Positions 56,440 to 64,000 of a stretch of 64,000 nt of DNA are shown piece by piece. Source of the DNA: Perkinsela sp. pyNocScin1 (taxonomy: Eukaryota; Euglenozoa; Kinetoplastea; Prokinetoplastida; Perkinselidae); NCBI GenBank assembly GCA_964019655.1, contig CAXHTR010000008.1, positions 1,178,001-1,242,000 on the forward strand, written 5' to 3'. The notes under the pieces are model-generated. The model saw only the letters and a list, made by a program, of their open reading frames with translations, was not told the DNA's origin and ran no database searches. Each line of letters begins with the position of its first letter. Within the stretch, counting starts at the first letter, position 1. The translations under genes were made by a program, and so were the position numbers.

Positions 56440-57729
56440 TTAGTCGCTCCCAGTAATTAAAGAGTTTTTCGCATAGATCGATGCCTTGTGAAATAAAATC
56501 TGCCAGTTCGGTCGCTTTGCCTTCCGGTACTGCTCGACTGATCCAGCGGTGACTGCTGTTCCCCAAATTTCAACCTGCCGCAGTCTTTTGCAGCTCGCTA
56601 TCCCCTCAAGAACCGTATCACCCACTGCATGACAGTACGACACTGTCAGGCTCTCCAGATGTTCCGCATTTGCGTATATGAGAGCGAGGAGGGCATCCGT
56701 CGAAATATTTACACCGCGAAAGTCGATCAATTGCAGTTCTTGAAATTTTGGGAGTTGGGTCAGTGCGCGAGCGTCCAGGTCTATGTGGCTCAAATACAAA
56801 TGGCGCACACTTTTCTGGATATTTGGGCTCATAAACAATAAGTAAAGGTCACACCCCGTGTGCTCATCCATGAAATCCTTGATAACGATGCTTTCCACAT
56901 GCTTGAGATGTCCAAGCGTGGCGAGCACAATGGGTCCCATCGTGATCGACAGGTGCAGCTCACGAATTGTTTCCTGGCGGGAGTTGATATACGAAAGCGC
57001 TTCGGCCATTACATTTTCTGCAAAGGGGTACGTCGGACAGTCGACTTCGCAGTCTTCTGAAGCATTGATTGGCAGCACTGTGAGTTTCGGGAACAATCGT
57101 AGTGCGTCGATCCATGCAAAGGCGCTTTCGTCTATGCAGAAGATGATTTTTTCCAACTTTGGCAAGTGTTGGAGTACACACAGGTCTCTCAAGTGGACGT
57201 TCATGGGCCCCATGTCAAGAAGGCGAAGATCCGTGCATTTGGCAATATTCAGGAAATCCGCGTGCGTGAGCACCGCATTGTCAAACTCCAGCCGAAGCTC
57301 CTCGCATGGGTGCAAATGAAGAAGCTCGAAAAAAGCGGCGTTGTACGAGGGAAGCATGATCCGGTCCCAGCGCTGCCGCTCGTCTCTAAGAAGATCGAGA
57401 ATCTCAGCTGATGAAATGAAACCCCAGGTGAGGTTGGACGCTTCGATGAGTTCAAACCACTTTCTGTCGATGCGCACTGGTTCCATGATATTGCAGAGAC
57501 GGTACGTTTCATTGATGCGCTCGGGTCCATACGGGCAGAGCCAGTTCTTCTCCATTGTTGATTGGGCAGTCGGGTGGGTTCTTATGGGACTATCGTGCGG
57601 CTCTTCGCGGTGGGTTTGTTCGATTTTTGCTTCTTTGGCTGGGAACTCTCCGAGCAGGCGCTGGAAAAGATACATTGGTTGTGGGTGCACGACTAAAAGT
57701 GATGAAAGATAGAAATGAAACGAAAACAT
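56440..57729 (-). CDS. LRR-type protein (cysteine-containing/AMN1-like style), 429 aa
   Basis: The ATG at 57729 gives MFSFHFYLSSLLVVHPQPMY, hydrophobic enough for a signal peptide or anchor; the longer frame starts with non-ATG codons. LRRs of about 26 residues cover roughly 140-400: RLLDMGPMNVHLRDLCVLQHL, HVESIVIKDF, QLIDFRGVNISTDALLALIY, ESLTVSYCHAVGDTVLEGIA, RQVEIWGTAVTAGSVEQY. The last units are like the Skp2/AMN1 cysteine-containing type. No F-box is recognisable. It differs from the LPxxLxxLxLxxN family at 50.6 kb. Codon bias is low. Confidence 0.7.
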   Translation of the reverse strand: MFSFHFYLSSLLVVHPQPMYLFQRLLGEFPAKEAKIEQTHREEPHDSPIRTHPTAQSTMEKNWLCPYGPERINETYRLCNIMEPVRIDRKWFELIEASNLTWGFISSAEILDLLRDERQRWDRIMLPSYNAAFFELLHLHPCEELRLEFDNAVLTHADFLNIAKCTDLRLLDMGPMNVHLRDLCVLQHLPKLEKIIFCIDESAFAWIDALRLFPKLTVLPINASEDCEVDCPTYPFAENVMAEALSYINSRQETIRELHLSITMGPIVLATLGHLKHVESIVIKDFMDEHTGCDLYLLFMSPNIQKSVRHLYLSHIDLDARALTQLPKFQELQLIDFRGVNISTDALLALIYANAEHLESLTVSYCHAVGDTVLEGIASCKRLRQVEIWGTAVTAGSVEQYRKAKRPNWQILFHKASIYAKNSLITGSD

Positions 57730-57936
57730 TTTCAAATATTCGCAATATGGAAAGCGTCGGAGTGTGCTGTCAAGTTTATCTCTGAATCTCTCAGTGTACA
57801 AGAAAAGGAAAACATGAATTTCCTTTGAAGAATTATATGGACAAACAAAACTCTTTCAGCTTTTTCATTTACACGTGACCCTCGACCCTGCAGCCCCTAA
57901 AAAACACACCTTGGACTCCACGGCCACCCTTGCATC

Positions 57937-60900
57937 TTACCCCGTCTTCTCCCCAAACACCACCTTCGTCTTCTGCACTGGCTTGCACGTGAGGTAGTGC
58001 ATCAGCCACCGGTCGCTGTACATCGGTGTCTTCTCGCCCTCCGCCGGCACATAGCCAGATTTCTTCAAAAGCTCTACCGCCGCCTCGTCCAGCAGGACCA
58101 TGTCGAACCCGCTGATCCGCCCCGCTGGCATCTCTTCCACCACTTTGAGCTCGAGCGCGTTCCCAGCCCTTAGAATCCGAGCGAACTGCTTCCGCTTGCC
58201 CGCGTCGTGCGCATAGAGCAAAATCCGCAGCTTGTTGAACGCCCCAAAGGACTCGATGCGCCGCGTTTTCTGGCGGCGCTCGCGCCACACTTTGATGGCG
58301 TTGACGACGTGGCGCACTGTGATGAGCCGGTAGGACCGGTCAACCTTTTCGATCGTCCACTCGTAGGGCTCGGGCGGCATGAGCTTCCCCACAGTCTGGC
58401 AGTCGAGCGCGTACTGCGGGCGCAGGACCCACATGCCCCGAGCCAGCGCACACAGAATCACAAGGCGCGGCGAGGGCGTCGACGCGATCAAATGCGTTGG
58501 CATGTGCTCGGCATGAAACTGAAAATCGAGCGCAACGGCCGCGCCAAGGCGGTGGAACGTGTCCGCGGCCCCATGCATATCAAAGCCCTCCCATGAGCTT
58601 AGATTAAAGGCGATGCGGACCTCTCCCGCAAAGTTGTCATACGGCTGCGTCGCTGAGCTGTCGATAGTGACCTGCGGCGTCTGTGCGACGGGCCCAGGCG
58701 AGGGGGTCGGTGAGGGCTGCGGGGTCGATGGGCTAGATGGGCTCGCGAGCAGCGGCAGGTGGGCTGGCCGGGCGTAGGAGCCTGGGGAGAGGCTGCAGAA
58801 GATGGCATTGGCGGCGCTGGCAGAGTCGATGGTGTGTCGCGGGGAGGCGATGGGCGTCGCTGCCATGTCGAGAGGCGGGGACGGAGACGCGTCTTCTGCC
58901 TTTGGTAGTGAAAGTGTCCCAGTCTGGGCGCTTTGGACAATGGCGACCATTAATAGTGGCACTTTATTCGATTTTTTGAGGAGAGCCTCGATTTTCGGAC
59001 TTGACTTTTTGAGAAGGACATGGGTGCAGTTTTTCGGAGAGTGACTCGTCACTTTGATGCCGAGCGACGAGCAGACCGGGTCAATGCGATTTTTCAAAGT
59101 TAGACTGGGTGTATAGACACTGATGCTCGAAATGGCTGAAGACTCCTTCGACGCTCCTTTGATCGGGTTGTAGTACCACCACCACAGCATGTTTTTTAAA
59201 TTTGTTGTACTCCCCAACGAAGGTGCGCTTTCCAACAAGCGACGCTCCACTTTCTTCGAAAAAAACTTCTTGAGCGGCATGTAGCGCTCTTTCGACATCT
59301 TTCCATTCGCACGAGTCGAAATTTCCCAGTACTTGCGCAAAAGGCCAAAAATCCACGACGAGGTGACAGTCCGCCGCGTCGCTTTCGTCGCTGTGTCCCT
59401 TGGGCTCTTGTCCTGCGAGATGTACGCGCTCCATGGGAAAGGCGAGGGCACACGATTTTCGAACGGAGACTTTTCTGTAAAAGTCCGCCGCTCGTACGCG
59501 TGCGGGACGACAGTGCACAGCCGCGGCCGCTGGTTCCCAGACTGTGTCACGTTCGTTGGGGAGAGATTCATTGAGCTATCGCGCACGACCCCGCCGTAGG
59601 CCACAATGAGACGCTTCAGCGCTGCTCGTCGGTCATCAGCAAAGTCCTCCGAAAGTTCAAAGACAAAATTCTGAAAAAGCCTTCGGGGCCGCTTGGCCGG
59701 CCGCTGGGGCTGCGGCGGTGACAGCGCGAGCTGCCGTGGCGACCCAAAGTTGCTCATCTGGTTCAGCGGCACAGGACTGGGCGATACCGAATTTTGACTC
59801 ATAAAGTTCCCGGACGAGGCGATCGGCGGCGAGAGCTGCGAGCCCTGTCGCCCAAAAGCCGAAAACCCCTGCGAGGAGCGCTGAATGGGCGACCCCAGCG
59901 CGCCGAACGCCCCGACCTGCCGGGGCTGCGAGCGCCCCTGGCTCGAGCGCTGCGAGAACGAAGGGCTCAGGGGCGACAGACTCTCTCGCGCTGAAAATGT
60001 GTACGTGAAGCGCTCGTAGGGCAGCGCCTCGCGCGCCCGGAGGCTCTCGACGACCCACATGCCCGTGACGATGCGGACAGCCGGGAAGGGCAGCGAATCG
60101 CAGATATTTCGCAGGATATCCTCTGCCGCAAAAGGCAGCTGCTGTGGCTTGCCCTCTTTCAGCGGAATGACTATGTGCGTGGTGTTTGGCATAAGTATTG
60201 GGAGCGGAATGCCGTAGGCGTGGGCGATGGCGCATTTCAGCAGCGCTGTCACATCCGCATCGCTCGATTTTTTCGAATTACTGAGCAAAGCACTCGCGCG
60301 CTGGTCGTCCCTGGGCGGGGCGAGCCCACTGGTGCCAAAGGGCACTTCTTCCTTCGGATCTGCGTAAAACCATATCTGCGAGCTCTGCAAGAAGTCAGCC
60401 GTCTCCGCGTTCTGCATAAAGTGGTTCAAAAAATGTATGAGGGACGTCGCTGGGTCAGCCCCGGCCTCCCCGCGGCTCTGCCGCTGCTGGGCGACGGCCG
60501 CCGCGAGCACTGGGCTCTGTGTCGACTTGACCTCGAGGAGCGGCGAGGACACGTCCGCCGGGCCGTTGGACAGCGACGAGGTGAACGCGGCGCGGAAGGC
60601 CTCGTAGACAGAGGCGCGCACGCCCGCCTCGTTCTTCTGGCCCCAGATGCCCTCCTGCACGCGCTGGTTGCAGAACTTTTCGGCCTCTGCTGGGGAATAC
60701 GGCGCGACGAGCGGTTTTTCGCCATCTTCGGGAGATTTTTCAGAGACACTGACGTCGAGGTCGCCGTGGACGTCGACAAAGGGCACAGCGCGGCAGATGT
60801 CAGTGACCTCTTCTTCGACGACGAAGCCGCTGCGCATGGCGTTGAGCCAGCAGAGGTACACGACGGGGATGTCGTTGGCCTGGGCGAAGACGACCTTGGC

Positions 60901-61347
60901 GTTTTTGTCGCTCTGCTGGTAGTTGAAGGTGGTGGGGACGAGAAGGTGCGTGACTGCAGTGTCGAGGTCACCCTGATAGACTCCGCCGTGGGCTTGCACG
61001 CGCTCGCGGACGAGCTGGCGCTCCTCTGGGGTGAGCGCTGTGATGCAGATGACGTAGCCAGTGAGCGGCTGCGCGAAGCACGCAGTCGGGAACTCGTGGG
61101 CGGGGCGCAGCTTGGGGGACGCGACGGCAAGGGTGAGCCACTCGGCGGTGACGAGCTGGATGGTCGTCACCTGGCGCCCGACGAGGCACTTTTTGGTCGA
61201 GCCGTAGGCGACGACGATGTGCGTTGTGCTCGAGAGGACGTCGACGGAGAAGGACCCGCCGTGCTTCAGAACCTTGGCGCGGATGGCCTCCTGGTCCTCC
61301 ATGGTGAAGCCGGTGGTTGTGAAGGTGAGGCCTTGGAGCGGGAGCAT
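57937..61347 (-). CDS. TopBP1/Dpb11-like multi-BRCT protein
   Basis: 1136 residues from ATG 61347 (MLPLQGLTFTTTGFTMEDQE); the extension upstream is AT-rich leader. At least six BRCT domains are visible. A tandem pair spans about 1-185 (GGSFSVDVLSSTTHIVVA; VQAHGGVYQGDLDTAVTHLL...VVYLCWLNAM). Others have the Trp signatures TGMWVVESLRAREALPYERF, TSSWIFGLLRKYWEIST, and near the end MWVLRPQYALDC and YSDRWLMHYL. A Ser/Gln/Pro-rich linker (about 490-600) resembles a phosphorylation-rich region. The N-terminal pair plus C-terminal BRCTs fits TopBP1/Rad4/Dpb11, the scaffold of replication initiation and ATR checkpoint signalling. Rtt107 is the alternative. Confidence 0.8.
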   Translation of the reverse strand: MLPLQGLTFTTTGFTMEDQEAIRAKVLKHGGSFSVDVLSSTTHIVVAYGSTKKCLVGRQVTTIQLVTAEWLTLAVASPKLRPAHEFPTACFAQPLTGYVICITALTPEERQLVRERVQAHGGVYQGDLDTAVTHLLVPTTFNYQQSDKNAKVVFAQANDIPVVYLCWLNAMRSGFVVEEEVTDICRAVPFVDVHGDLDVSVSEKSPEDGEKPLVAPYSPAEAEKFCNQRVQEGIWGQKNEAGVRASVYEAFRAAFTSSLSNGPADVSSPLLEVKSTQSPVLAAAVAQQRQSRGEAGADPATSLIHFLNHFMQNAETADFLQSSQIWFYADPKEEVPFGTSGLAPPRDDQRASALLSNSKKSSDADVTALLKCAIAHAYGIPLPILMPNTTHIVIPLKEGKPQQLPFAAEDILRNICDSLPFPAVRIVTGMWVVESLRAREALPYERFTYTFSARESLSPLSPSFSQRSSQGRSQPRQVGAFGALGSPIQRSSQGFSAFGRQGSQLSPPIASSGNFMSQNSVSPSPVPLNQMSNFGSPRQLALSPPQPQRPAKRPRRLFQNFVFELSEDFADDRRAALKRLIVAYGGVVRDSSMNLSPTNVTQSGNQRPRLCTVVPHAYERRTFTEKSPFENRVPSPFPWSAYISQDKSPRDTATKATRRTVTSSWIFGLLRKYWEISTRANGKMSKERYMPLKKFFSKKVERRLLESAPSLGSTTNLKNMLWWWYYNPIKGASKESSAISSISVYTPSLTLKNRIDPVCSSLGIKVTSHSPKNCTHVLLKKSSPKIEALLKKSNKVPLLMVAIVQSAQTGTLSLPKAEDASPSPPLDMAATPIASPRHTIDSASAANAIFCSLSPGSYARPAHLPLLASPSSPSTPQPSPTPSPGPVAQTPQVTIDSSATQPYDNFAGEVRIAFNLSSWEGFDMHGAADTFHRLGAAVALDFQFHAEHMPTHLIASTPSPRLVILCALARGMWVLRPQYALDCQTVGKLMPPEPYEWTIEKVDRSYRLITVRHVVNAIKVWRERRQKTRRIESFGAFNKLRILLYAHDAGKRKQFARILRAGNALELKVVEEMPAGRISGFDMVLLDEAAVELLKKSGYVPAEGEKTPMYSDRWLMHYLTCKPVQKTKVVFGEKTG

Positions 61348-61967
61348 ATGCGGCAGGTGAAGGCTAGGAACGCATGTTAAAAGGGGATAAGTGAGAAAAA
61401 GGGGAAAAGTATATGCACTTGGAAGCTGGAAAGTGAAGCAAATCTCGCTAGCAGATCTCGATGAATACACTGTCTATGCAAGTCCTTTGAGAAGTCAATA
61501 TGAAAGGTCGTACTTATGTTTATTTCATAGATAACTTTTTGAAAGATACATGTATTTAACTCTCTTGTGGAAAGAGCGATTTTCGGAACATGACAAGCGA
61601 AATAACACTGCTACTCCCAAAGGTAGTCAAAAAAGCTGGCGAGCGGCCTTTGCCGAAGTAATGAGGTCAACTGCAAAATTTGATTTTCATTCGGTATCCG
61701 ATCCACTGTACGCACAGCACTGCAAAGAGAGATGTTATGAAACTTCTGTGCGTAAGGTATCAAGAGCATTATCCAGCGCGAAATTCCCAGGTCTCTATCT
61801 GTAAATGCTGAAGAGTGCGTTTCAGATACACCTTTACATACTCGCACTTGGAATCCTTAACCGTAGAACGAGGCTCTGTACTGCCTCCTTCATTTATATT
61901 AAGAAGAAAAACTTCAACGCCTCCAACTTCTATCACCCAGTCTTCCAATCCAAACTTACACAAACAC
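61348..61967. other. Spacer between BRCT and PWWP genes
   Basis: About 620 bp of AT-rich sequence. The small frames at 61550-61804 (plus) and 61611-61847 (minus) show no codon bias or family resemblance. No RNA genes recognised. Confidence 0.45.
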
Positions 61968-63494
61968 CTACAAACCACTCCGCACGCGCTGCACATAGGC
62001 GTTGTAGCTCGAAAACAGCTCTGTCGTCTCCACCTCGCTCGCCGAGTCGTCCTTGTAGATGTCACGGCACACGATCGACTGCATCGCCGCCACCCGGGGG
62101 TCGATGGGCTCCGGCGCGGCCGCCGACACCTCCGGCAGCACCCATTGCGCCCGCCTCGCCCGCTCCTTGAGCGCGCGGCTCGGGAGCTGGCCCAGGACGT
62201 TTTTCACTTTTGACATGCACTCAGCTTCGACTCTCACAAGTGCCTCTGACCGGTCGAGCCGATCTTCTGGAACAGCCACGAGCGCGTCGCGCGCGTCTTT
62301 CAGAAAGTCGAGCTCACTGATGCGGACGTAGTTGAGCTCCCCGTCCTTCTCTTTTCGCACAATGTCCCGATGGGCCACCTGGAGCCGCCGCAGCGCGTCC
62401 TGCACGTCCACGTCCGCCTGCCGCGAGATGTACCAGTCCATCTCGTTCGTGAAGTACTGGCGCTTTGGCTTCGGCATAGGGATGCGGGGCAGCTGGCTTG
62501 TCTGGCTGCGGGCGGTTGACCGCTTGCGCTTCTTCTCACGCGTGTAGTTTGTGGCGAACAGCCTTTCGCGCTCGCCCTCGCTCAGAAAGAGGTCATCGCC
62601 GCTGGAGGATTCATTGGAGGTGTCGTCTGCTTCTGATTCTTTAGATGAGCTGTCCTCACTTGATGCAGAAGATTTAGTCTCGACAGTACGCGCTGGGCGT
62701 TTGGCTTTCTGAGAGGCCGGCTGCTGGGCCTTTGCCGGCTTGACTGGCGGCTTTGGCATTGGAATCTCTTCGTCTTCATCAGAGCCGTCTGACAGCATGA
62801 ACGCCTTGGCCTTGGGCTTTTCGGCCTGCGTCGCGGCTGCAGTCTGCGACTTCTCTGGCGTGAGGCCCGTCGGCAGGCCCTTCGCCCGCCGCTCGGAAAG
62901 GTACGTGTGCAGGACCTGTGACGCCGATTTCTTCGCTGGCTGCGGTTTTTCGATCACTTCACTTTTCGCAGCGATTTTTTCTGCGGAGGCCTTTCGAGCA
63001 CTTTGGCTGGCCTTTGCCACTGGCGTGGGACTTTTTTTCTTCACTGACTGCGATTTAGCCTTTGCCTCTTTCCGCGTCGGCTGGGACTCTTTTTTCTGCT
63101 TGGGCGCCTTCGGGATCGCCTGGTGCTCGCCGCGCTCGTCGCTGGCCTCGCGGTAGGCCATCTTGACGAGCTCGCTGGACGCAGCGTCGAGCGCGTCGGT
63201 GACTGACTCGATCGCGACGTCCTCGAGCTCCTGGAAGGCCTGCGTCTCGCAGATCGTCTCCCGGGTCGTCCACCAGCCCGAGAGCGCGCTCTTGGGGTAG
63301 AAGATGACGAGCGTGTCGGCGGCCTCGAAGCCGGGCGGCTTCGGAATGAGGTCGTGCGAGGCGTTCTCCGCGCCGAGCAGCGCGGCGCGGAAGGCGTCGT
63401 AGTCGACGATCTTGCCGGGCGACCAGTAGGAGTCGGGGAAGAGGAACCAGCCGATGGTCCCGACGCGCAGGTCACTGGGCTTGATTTGGTCCAT
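61968..63494 (-). CDS. PWWP-domain nuclear protein
   Basis: 508 residues from ATG 63494 (MDQIKPSDLRVGTIGWFLFP). The N-terminus is PWWP-like: RVGTIGWFLFPDSYWSPGKI, later DTLVIFYPKSALSGWW, a fold that reads methylated histone or DNA. The middle (about 125-370) is a long basic and Ser-rich linker with nuclear localisation tracts (KKKSPTPVAKASQSARK) and acidic clusters (SSEDSSSKESEADD). A helical C-terminal domain (DWYISRQADVDVQDALRRLQ ... KDARDALVAV) resembles TFIIS N-terminal/LEDGF IBD helices. Kinetoplastids have a PWWP-bearing TFIIS paralogue, but the zinc ribbon is absent here. Chromatin-linked transcription role inferred. Confidence 0.7.
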   Translation of the reverse strand: MDQIKPSDLRVGTIGWFLFPDSYWSPGKIVDYDAFRAALLGAENASHDLIPKPPGFEAADTLVIFYPKSALSGWWTTRETICETQAFQELEDVAIESVTDALDAASSELVKMAYREASDERGEHQAIPKAPKQKKESQPTRKEAKAKSQSVKKKSPTPVAKASQSARKASAEKIAAKSEVIEKPQPAKKSASQVLHTYLSERRAKGLPTGLTPEKSQTAAATQAEKPKAKAFMLSDGSDEDEEIPMPKPPVKPAKAQQPASQKAKRPARTVETKSSASSEDSSSKESEADDTSNESSSGDDLFLSEGERERLFATNYTREKKRKRSTARSQTSQLPRIPMPKPKRQYFTNEMDWYISRQADVDVQDALRRLQVAHRDIVRKEKDGELNYVRISELDFLKDARDALVAVPEDRLDRSEALVRVEAECMSKVKNVLGQLPSRALKERARRAQWVLPEVSAAAPEPIDPRVAAMQSIVCRDIYKDDSASEVETTELFSSYNAYVQRVRSGL

Positions 63495-63766
63495 TTTGAT
63501 GTAATGAGAGGTGAAAAGTGTGCAAAGAATCAAAAAGTCAATTGAAGCGTCGAAAACCATCGATAATTCTCTTCTCGCCCGCAAATACTTGGTTGATTTC
63601 TCGAATTTCTTTACTTCTTGAGTGTATTTCTCTCTTTTACAAGTTCTGGAGAAACGAAAGATTTACTGCACTACACAAAGGACATCAAACGGAAGTACAA
63701 TAAATTTTTATGCATGTATATTTATTTATCCATATCAGACTTTCTCGAGTTTTTTGGCACATTGCC

Positions 63767-64000
63767 CTAAGACCGCCTTGTCATGAGCTGAATCGGGTTT
63801 CCTTCACAAACTAACCGAAGAGACTTCGGAACGCCGAGTAGGTTCTCTATCTTGTTGTCGGCAATGTCGAAGAACTCAAGACGCGACGTCACGCTATCGA
63901 ATGAAATATCCCCTGCAAAGCGATTACCGGTCGCATTGATGGTGAAAAGGCCGTGCGGTAACTTCGATAGGTCGATGGACCCATAGAATTGATTGTGATT
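63767..64000 (-). CDS. LRR-family protein, member 3, N-terminus beyond window edge
   Basis: 78 codons run in from the right edge and stop at 63767. The text NQFYGSIDLSKLPHGLFTIN, ATGNRFAGDISFDSV and LEFFDIADNKIENLLGVPKSL is the same LPxxLxxLxLxxNxFxGxIDL repeat as at 50631. The end, EGNPIQLMTRRS, is a short cap. The missing part should contain the family's N-terminal region. Confidence 0.75.
   Translation of the reverse strand, partial: NHNQFYGSIDLSKLPHGLFTINATGNRFAGDISFDSVTSRLEFFDIADNKIENLLGVPKSLRLVCEGNPIQLMTRRS

Noticed and set aside
1-64000. CRISPR arrays, bacterial operons, ribosome-binding sites
   Set aside because: No regularly spaced repeats or bacterial signals; the gene content is eukaryotic. 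The repeat-like region in 5.9-6.5 kb is a transposon-like insert, not an array.
1-64000. Intact tRNA or 5S rRNA genes
   Set aside because: No cloverleaf with properly spaced A and B boxes was found by eye; a tRNA scan would be decisive.

Overview
This is a nuclear-type chromosome segment from a unicellular eukaryote. It carries alpha- and beta-tubulin, histones H3 and H4, separase, NOP58, a DnaJ/Hsp170 ER chaperone pair, prohibitin, Tim22-type import protein, V-ATPase subunit c and a sterol reductase. Almost every gene is a single uninterrupted reading frame with short spacers. Genes lie in long same-strand blocks: minus 1-8553, plus 9578-42123, minus (mostly transposon remains) 42679-49340, plus 50631-54696, minus 56440-64000. 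This polarity, the near absence of introns, an H4 starting MAKGKKSG, a protein with ArdC-like repeats resembling kinetoplastid p38/Tc38 proteins, and a PWWP protein together suggest Euglenozoa, perhaps a kinetoplastid relative. The lineage is an inference. No spliced-leader acceptor pattern is consistent before the genes, and the Delta7-sterol reductase is not a kinetoplastid hallmark. Alpha-tubulin lacks Lys40, which fits a cell without stable axonemes. Layout: 1-8553 (minus) holds a basic protein cut by the window edge, an ER DnaJ, two unknown proteins, APC8/CDC23, glycine-cleavage H protein, STI1/HOP and ribosomal protein L9. STI1 is interrupted, just before its last domain, by a 591-bp element with terminal inverted repeats, nine internal 14-bp motifs and a 3-bp target duplication. 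8554-9577 is a divergent strand switch. 9578-42123 (plus) holds ALG11, a cluster of box C/D snoRNA candidates, alpha-tubulin, the ArdC-like protein, beta-tubulin, DHCR7-type sterol reductase, GRWD1/RRB1, MAM33/p32, prohibitin-2, V-ATPase c, PRA1, Tim22-like, separase, NOP58, HYOU1/LHS1, TTC27, NSUN methyltransferase, histones H3 and H4, and several unrecognised proteins. 42.1-50.6 kb is a graveyard of broken Tc1/mariner (IS630-type) transposases with repeated flanks that has also eaten into two host genes. 50.6-54.7 kb (plus) has two members of an LRR family around a dephospho-CoA kinase. 54.7-56.4 kb is a gene-poor convergent region with a tRNA-promoter-like patch. 56.4-64.0 kb (minus) holds another LRR protein, a TopBP1-like multi-BRCT protein, a PWWP protein and a third LRR-family gene cut by the window edge. 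Functional themes are cell-cycle control (APC8, separase, TopBP1-like), ribosome and RNA maturation (GRWD1, NOP58, NSUN, L9, snoRNAs), ER folding and glycosylation (ERdj, HYOU1, ALG11), and mitochondrial biogenesis (GCSH, PHB2, MAM33, Tim22).
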